A DNA stretch of 10,206 bases from positions 1 to 10,206 of the forward strand of contig JAGVMI010000046.1 of assembly GCA_020053845.1 (NCBI GenBank). Direction: 5' to 3'. The notes below the pieces were generated by a model. It saw only the letters and a program-made list of their open reading frames with translations, was not told the DNA's origin and made no database searches. Shown one piece after another: positions 6,484 through 10,206 of this stretch. Source of the DNA: Candidatus Babeliales bacterium. Its GTDB lineage: Bacteria; Babelota; Babeliae; Babelales; Vermiphilaceae. Each line of letters opens with the position of its first letter. Within the stretch, counting starts at the first letter, position 1. The position numbers were made by a program, and so were the translations under genes.

Positions 6484-6507
6484 GCGTCGTTTAAAGGTAA
6501 ACGGCGC
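6484..6507 (+). promoter_or_regulatory. Hairpin at the 5' end of the predicted gyrA leader
   Basis: GCGTCGTTTA, loop AAGG, TAAACGGCGC forms a 10-bp stem with a single T.G wobble and a 4-nt loop. With the upstream promoter it sits at the extreme 5' end of the gyrA mRNA, where stem-loops often protect against decay. With the alternative TACAAT promoter it would instead lie upstream of the -10 box and could be an operator. It has no T-run, so it is not a terminator. Confidence 0.5.
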
Positions 6508-6566
6508 ATTACAATTCATACCTTTCTTGCACACAATTGCCGGGTGCCGTGTACTGGCGTTTTCAA

Positions 6567-6573
6567 AGAGGGG
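6567..6573 (+). promoter_or_regulatory. gyrA ribosome binding site
   Basis: AGAGGGG ends 8 nt before the ATG at 6582. It fixes the gyrA start there and argues against the upstream in-frame TTG at 6537, which has no such site. Confidence 0.8.
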
Positions 6574-6581
6574 CACAACCG

Positions 6582-9161
6582 ATGGAACCGATACAGACAA
6601 ATCAGGCTAACAACAAGCGCGTTAAGCCCGTTTTAATTGAGGAAGAGCTTAAAGATTCGTTTCTTGACTATGCGATGTCGGTTGTTGTCAGCCGAGCAAT
6701 TCCCGATGTGCGTGACGGACTCAAGCCCGTACACCGCCGCGTGCTTTACACGATGCAGCAGCTTGGATTCCATTTTAATAAGCCTTACCACAAATCGGTG
6801 CGCGTAGTGGGTGACGTGCTTGGTAAATTTCACCCGCATGGTGACCAAGCAGTGTACAACACCATGGTAGGCATGGTACAAGACTTCTCCAAGCGGTACC
6901 CGCTCCTTGATGGTCAAGGCAACTGGGGTTCTGTGGATGGGGATAATGCAGCAGCAATGCGTTACACTGAAGTGCGCATGGAAAAAATTGCTCAGGAGCT
7001 GCTTGCAGACATAGATAAAGAGACTGTACCATTTGTGCCCAACTTCGATGAATCGACTGTTGAGCCTGTTATCTTGCCAAGCAGATTGCCCAACTTACTG
7101 GTAAACGGTACTGCAGGTATCGCAGTGGGTATGGCAACATCAGTGCCGCCACACAATTTGGGCGAAGTGGTTGATGCGTGCCTTGCACTCCTTGAAAATG
7201 AGCATCTTGATGATGAAACACTCTATCAAATTGTTCCCGCTCCGGATTTTCCTACGGGTGGTATTATCTGCGGGCGTGCAGGGGTAGTTAAAGCATATAA
7301 AACCGGCCATGGCAACGTTATTGTGCGTGGTGTGGTTGAAATAGAAGAGACTAAAAAAGGTACCGCTCTTATAATTACCGAGCTGCCGTACCAAGTTAAT
7401 AAAGCTGAGCTCGCTATCAAGATTGCTGATCTTGTTAAAGATAAAGTGATTGATGGCATCTCAAACATCAAAGATGAATCTGATAAAAAAGGTATGCGCT
7501 TAATAATTGAGCTTAAGCGCGGCGAAATGCCGCAGGTAGTGCTCAATCAGCTTTATAAGCATACCGCGCTGCAGACATCGATTTCTATTTTGATACTTGC
7601 GCTCCTTGATAATAAGCCGATGATTTTCACCCTGCGTCAGATGTTGGTGGAATTCTTGCATCATCGACGTCAAATTGTACATCGTCGCTCTTTGTATGAT
7701 CTTAAAAAGGCGCGTGCACGTGAGCATGTACTTGCGGGCTTTATCATCGCATTAAATAACATTGACGATGTAGTCGCGCTTATCAAGCAATCGGAAGACG
7801 CTGAGAGTGCTATTGCAAGTCTCAACAAGCGTTTCTTGCTGACCCCAGAACAGGGCAAAGCGATTCTTGAAATGCGCTTGCAACGGTTGACTGGTCTTGA
7901 GCAAGAAAAAATCCATCTGGAGATGGAAGAAATCAAGAAAACAGTTGCTCACTTGACGTCTATCATAGAAAATCCGTCAATATTAAAGGGTGAAATAGTA
8001 GCGGAGCTTGAAGCACTCAAACGTGAATACGCAGATGCGCGCCGTTCGCGTATCGAAGGTGCAATTGATGTACTCACTGAAGCGGATCTGATACCCGATG
8101 AAGAGGTAGTGGTGACGCTTACATTGCGTGGATACATCAAGCGTGTGCCTCTCATAACGTATGGAGTGCAACACAGAGGAGGGAAAGGTAAAATGGGTAT
8201 GGCAACTCTCGAGGGAACGGAAGATATCATAGAAGATCTTTTTGTCGCTCGTAATCATGATACCTTGCTCTTTTTCACAAGCCTTGGACGCGTGTACAGT
8301 CTCAAGACATTCGAGGTTCCCGAAGGATCTCGTATTGCAAAAGGCCGTGCAATTATTAACTTGCTCCCACTTCAGGATGGCGAGCGCGTAGTTAAATTGC
8401 TTTGCGCACGCGATCTCGAAGGTAAGTTCCTGGTTATGCTTACCAAGCAAGGGATCATCAAACGTACTGATGCTACAGAGTTTGATAAAATTAGAAGCAC
8501 CGGTATTAGAGCATTGACGCTTAATGAAGGCGATGAACTTGTGTTCTGCGCACTCAGCTCAGGCAAAGATTCTATCGTGATCGCTACAGCAAAAGGGCAA
8601 GGCATTCACTTTAAAGAAGATGAAGTGCGTGCGATGGGCCGTCAAGCTGCTGGTGTGATTGGCATACGTTTACGTGATGGCGATTACGTAGTGGGTATGC
8701 AAGTAGTGTCATCTAATGAAGGCGAGCTACTCTTTGCGACTGAAAATGGTTACGGTAAAAAAGTACACGTAGCTGATTTTCGTGTAGCGCATCGTGGTGG
8801 GCTTGGTGTGCGTACTATTCCTGCTGATAAGCGTAACGGTGAAGTTATCGGCCTAACGATTGTTACTACACAATCGAACATTTTGCTTATCGATCAGGCT
8901 GGTAAAATTATTCGTTTGCCAGCATCAGAGATTCGTACGATGGGTCGCCAAGCAAAAGGTGTGCGCCTGATCAGACTTGATGTGGGGCAAAAGCTTGCGC
9001 GTATGGCTTCATTCAATGAACAACTTTCTGATGATGATATAGAAGCAGAAGGAATCATTGAAGCGCATCGCGGAGACTCGATTAAAGCAGATGATGCATG
9101 TGATGTTGATGACGCACTGCACTTTCCATCGCCAGAAGATGATACATTTATGCAATTTTAA
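6582..9161 (+). CDS. gyrA: DNA gyrase subunit A
   Basis: This 859-residue protein is the DNA-breaking subunit of gyrase, which with GyrB introduces negative supercoils using ATP. The N-terminal breakage-reunion domain begins EEELKDSFLDYAMSVVVSRA, followed by DGLKPVHRRVLY. The catalytic tyrosine is Y128 in AAAMRYTEVRM, with the partner arginine R127 before it. The quinolone-resistance region reads HPHGDQAVYNTMVGM. Aligning Y128 with E. coli Y122 makes Q89 and N93 the equivalents of S83 and D87. The C-terminal beta-pinwheel, which wraps DNA, starts near residue 510. It carries the GyrA-box QHRGGKG at 530-536 (canonical QRRGGKG), which argues for GyrA rather than ParC, and repeated R-G-x-G-x-R-type blades follow. 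The last ~45 residues are strongly acidic (SDDDIEAEG onward), like the regulatory tail of E. coli GyrA. Length is normal. dprA follows after 21 bp on the same strand. Confidence 0.97.
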   Translation: MEPIQTNQANNKRVKPVLIEEELKDSFLDYAMSVVVSRAIPDVRDGLKPVHRRVLYTMQQLGFHFNKPYHKSVRVVGDVLGKFHPHGDQAVYNTMVGMVQDFSKRYPLLDGQGNWGSVDGDNAAAMRYTEVRMEKIAQELLADIDKETVPFVPNFDESTVEPVILPSRLPNLLVNGTAGIAVGMATSVPPHNLGEVVDACLALLENEHLDDETLYQIVPAPDFPTGGIICGRAGVVKAYKTGHGNVIVRGVVEIEETKKGTALIITELPYQVNKAELAIKIADLVKDKVIDGISNIKDESDKKGMRLIIELKRGEMPQVVLNQLYKHTALQTSISILILALLDNKPMIFTLRQMLVEFLHHRRQIVHRRSLYDLKKARAREHVLAGFIIALNNIDDVVALIKQSEDAESAIASLNKRFLLTPEQGKAILEMRLQRLTGLEQEKIHLEMEEIKKTVAHLTSIIENPSILKGEIVAELEALKREYADARRSRIEGAIDVLTEADLIPDEEVVVTLTLRGYIKRVPLITYGVQHRGGKGKMGMATLEGTEDIIEDLFVARNHDTLLFFTSLGRVYSLKTFEVPEGSRIAKGRAIINLLPLQDGERVVKLLCARDLEGKFLVMLTKQGIIKRTDATEFDKIRSTGIRALTLNEGDELVFCALSSGKDSIVIATAKGQGIHFKEDEVRAMGRQAAGVIGIRLRDGDYVVGMQVVSSNEGELLFATENGYGKKVHVADFRVAHRGGLGVRTIPADKRNGEVIGLTIVTTQSNILLIDQAGKIIRLPASEIRTMGRQAKGVRLIRLDVGQKLARMASFNEQLSDDDIEAEGIIEAHRGDSIKADDACDVDDALHFPSPEDDTFMQF

Positions 9162-9182
9162 GGCACGCGTACGCATTAATAC

Positions 9183-10206
9183 ATGAATAAAAAGAAAAAG
9201 GTGGAGCAGGTGATGCTCCACCTTTCTTTGTTAGAGGGTGTGGGCCCTGTAACCATCCAATCACTTATCACACGCGCATCCTTGCACACCGATTGGGATG
9301 CATATCTTATGTGGTCTGCGGCAGACTGGGCAGCGCAATTTGCACTTACTTCTGCACTTGCGCACAAAATTGCTACAGGCTTAACGCAGCATGCGCTTGA
9401 AAAAGAGCTTGAATTGATTGCGCGCTCTGGCGCATCATGGACTACCATCATGAGTGATGATTATCCTGCACTGCTTGCGCAGATACATGCGCCACCAGCA
9501 GTGCTTTATTGGCGTGGCGCTCTGCCATCGTCTGCGCAATCAATTGCTGTAGTAGGCTCTCGTGCAGCATCAGGGTATGGTCAGCGTGTAGTAGAACAGT
9601 TGATAGCTCCGCTTGCACAAGCAGGCTGGACTATTGTTAGTGGTGGCGCACTGGGTATTGATACCATGGCGCACAAAGTTGCGCTTGATGCGGGAGGTAC
9701 TACTCTCGTGGTACTCGGATCAGGACTTTTAAGATCATATCCATCGCAAAACCGTGCTCTATTTGATCGCGTAGTACATGAAGGTGGCGCGGTGGTCAGC
9801 TGCTTTGCGATGCAGACAGCTCCGCTTGCGGGAAATTTTCCTGCGCGTAATCGCATTATTGCCGGGATGAGCAAGGGGTGTATCGTAATACAAGCAGCGC
9901 AGCGCAGTGGCGCTAATATAACCGCACGCTTTGCCCTCGAGCAGGGGCGTGAAGTGTGTACGGTGCCGGGTGCATTTGACGATCCGCTCAGCGATGGATG
10001 TCATGATCTGATTCGCGATGGTGCAACACTGGTGACACAGGTAAGTCATATATATGAAGCATTTGGTCAGCAGTATGCCGTATCGGATGCAACCTTGAAC
10101 CAAACCGTATCGACTGCGGGTGATGTGCATATTGCTCCTGAAGCGCTTCTTGATGATCATGCAAAAGTAGTACGTGCATGTACGCAGCCGCGTGCACTTG
10201 ATGAGC
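9183..10206 (+). CDS. dprA: DNA processing protein DprA/Smf (3' end outside window)
   Basis: The first 341 residues are present and the frame is open at the window edge. DprA binds incoming single-stranded DNA and loads RecA during natural transformation; in non-competent bacteria it (Smf) has a lesser recombination role. An N-terminal helical region (LHLSLLEGVGP, a helix-hairpin-helix-like start) leads to the Rossmann-like domain: VVGSRAASGYG (GSR at 125-127), SGGALGIDTMAH (153-164), FPARNRIIAG (219-228), SGANITA and VPGAFDDPLSDG. The usual S-G-L-A-R-G-I-D has Leu in place of the Arg. Residues beyond about 320 enter the linker to the expected C-terminal winged-helix domain, which is cut off. 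The ATG at 9183 gives a family-like N-terminus but has no ribosome binding site. ATG 9213 has AAGGTGGAG 6 nt upstream but starts right at the first helix, and both signals lie in a hairpin. The gene follows gyrA by 21 bp. Confidence 0.93.
   Translation, partial: MNKKKKVEQVMLHLSLLEGVGPVTIQSLITRASLHTDWDAYLMWSAADWAAQFALTSALAHKIATGLTQHALEKELELIARSGASWTTIMSDDYPALLAQIHAPPAVLYWRGALPSSAQSIAVVGSRAASGYGQRVVEQLIAPLAQAGWTIVSGGALGIDTMAHKVALDAGGTTLVVLGSGLLRSYPSQNRALFDRVVHEGGAVVSCFAMQTAPLAGNFPARNRIIAGMSKGCIVIQAAQRSGANITARFALEQGREVCTVPGAFDDPLSDGCHDLIRDGATLVTQVSHIYEAFGQQYAVSDATLNQTVSTAGDVHIAPEALLDDHAKVVRACTQPRALDE
9197..9225 (+). terminator. Perfect 12-bp hairpin, intrinsic-terminator-like, over the dprA start
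   Basis: AAAGGTGGAGCA (9197-9208), loop GGTGA, TGCTCCACCTTT (9214-9225) is a perfect 12-bp stem, preceded by an A-rich run and followed by CTTTGTT. This is the shape of a Rho-independent terminator and sits 35 bp after the gyrA stop. However, it lies inside the open dprA frame. Its left arm contains the Shine-Dalgarno-like AAGGTGGAG (9198-9206), and ATG 9213-9215 falls at the loop/right-arm junction. The T-run is short and broken, so termination may be partial. It may act as an attenuator or translation-control hairpin instead. Confidence 0.65.

Larger units (their letters stand above)
6361..6581. other. Divergent lepA-gyrA intergenic region
   Basis: This 221-bp non-coding stretch separates the lepA and gyrA start codons, which point away from each other. 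It holds candidate promoters for both directions, a 9-bp direct repeat overlapping the lepA -10 box, a strong hairpin near the predicted gyrA transcript start and a good gyrA ribosome binding site. Short open frames crossing it have no ribosome binding site and no recognisable product. Confidence 0.8.

Noticed and set aside
6537..6581. gyrA start at TTG 6537
   Set aside because: AGAGGGG lies 8 nt before ATG 6582, and the family N-terminus fits that start. The TTG has no ribosome binding site.
6415..6636. Small plus-strand open frame spanning the gyrA leader
   Set aside because: It has no ribosome binding site, overlaps gyrA in another frame and encodes no recognisable product.
7983..8450. 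155-codon open frame antisense to gyrA, and similar antisense frames in gyrA and lepA
   Set aside because: They mirror strongly conserved coding sequence on the opposite strand and have no family resemblance or start signals.
1..10206. CRISPR arrays, insertion sequences, tRNA or rRNA genes
   Set aside because: No regularly spaced repeats, transposase motifs, terminal inverted repeats or RNA gene signatures were seen when reading both strands.

Overview
This is a gene-dense bacterial chromosome segment of middle GC content, judged by eye. It carries mostly housekeeping genes, plus one decayed ankyrin-repeat gene. The ankyrin remnant, an orphan transporter permease, very tight gene packing and a divergent GyrA suggest a host-associated or intracellular lineage. 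Candidatus Dependentiae (TM6) or a similar ankyrin-rich endosymbiont group would fit, but this is a low-confidence inference from gene content; no 16S or other marker is present. No phage, transposon, CRISPR array or tRNA was seen.

Layout, left to right. The window opens with the last 31 codons of grpE (+). Next comes a broken ankyrin-repeat remnant (+) with an in-frame stop and a frameshift. A conserved membrane-anchored protein of unknown function lies on the minus strand (367-1473). It is divergently transcribed from a ThiP-like two-domain ABC permease (+, 1514-2998). The 3' end of the permease overlaps by 95 bp, tail to tail, the 3' end of a SulP/STAS anion transporter (-, 2904-4529). The SulP gene lies immediately downstream of lepA (-, 4540-6360), and its ribosome binding site overlaps the lepA stop codon, so the two look like a translationally coupled pair.

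A 221-bp divergent intergenic region (6361-6581) carries candidate promoters for lepA (leftward) and gyrA (rightward). It also holds a 10-bp-stem hairpin near the predicted 5' end of the gyrA transcript. gyrA (+, 6582-9161) is complete. It has the catalytic Tyr and a GyrA-box, but non-canonical residues at both main quinolone-contact positions. dprA (+) follows 21 bp later and runs off the window end. Its start region contains a perfect 12-bp hairpin shaped like an intrinsic terminator, which also covers a Shine-Dalgarno-like sequence and an internal ATG.

Functionally the window combines protein quality control (GrpE), translation (LepA/EF-4), DNA topology (GyrA), recombination mediation (DprA) and two transport functions. 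No wholly new multi-gene system is evident. The points most worth a second look are the hairpin over the dprA start, the GyrA resistance-region residues, the ankyrin pseudogene, the unknown membrane-anchored family and the convergent coding overlap.
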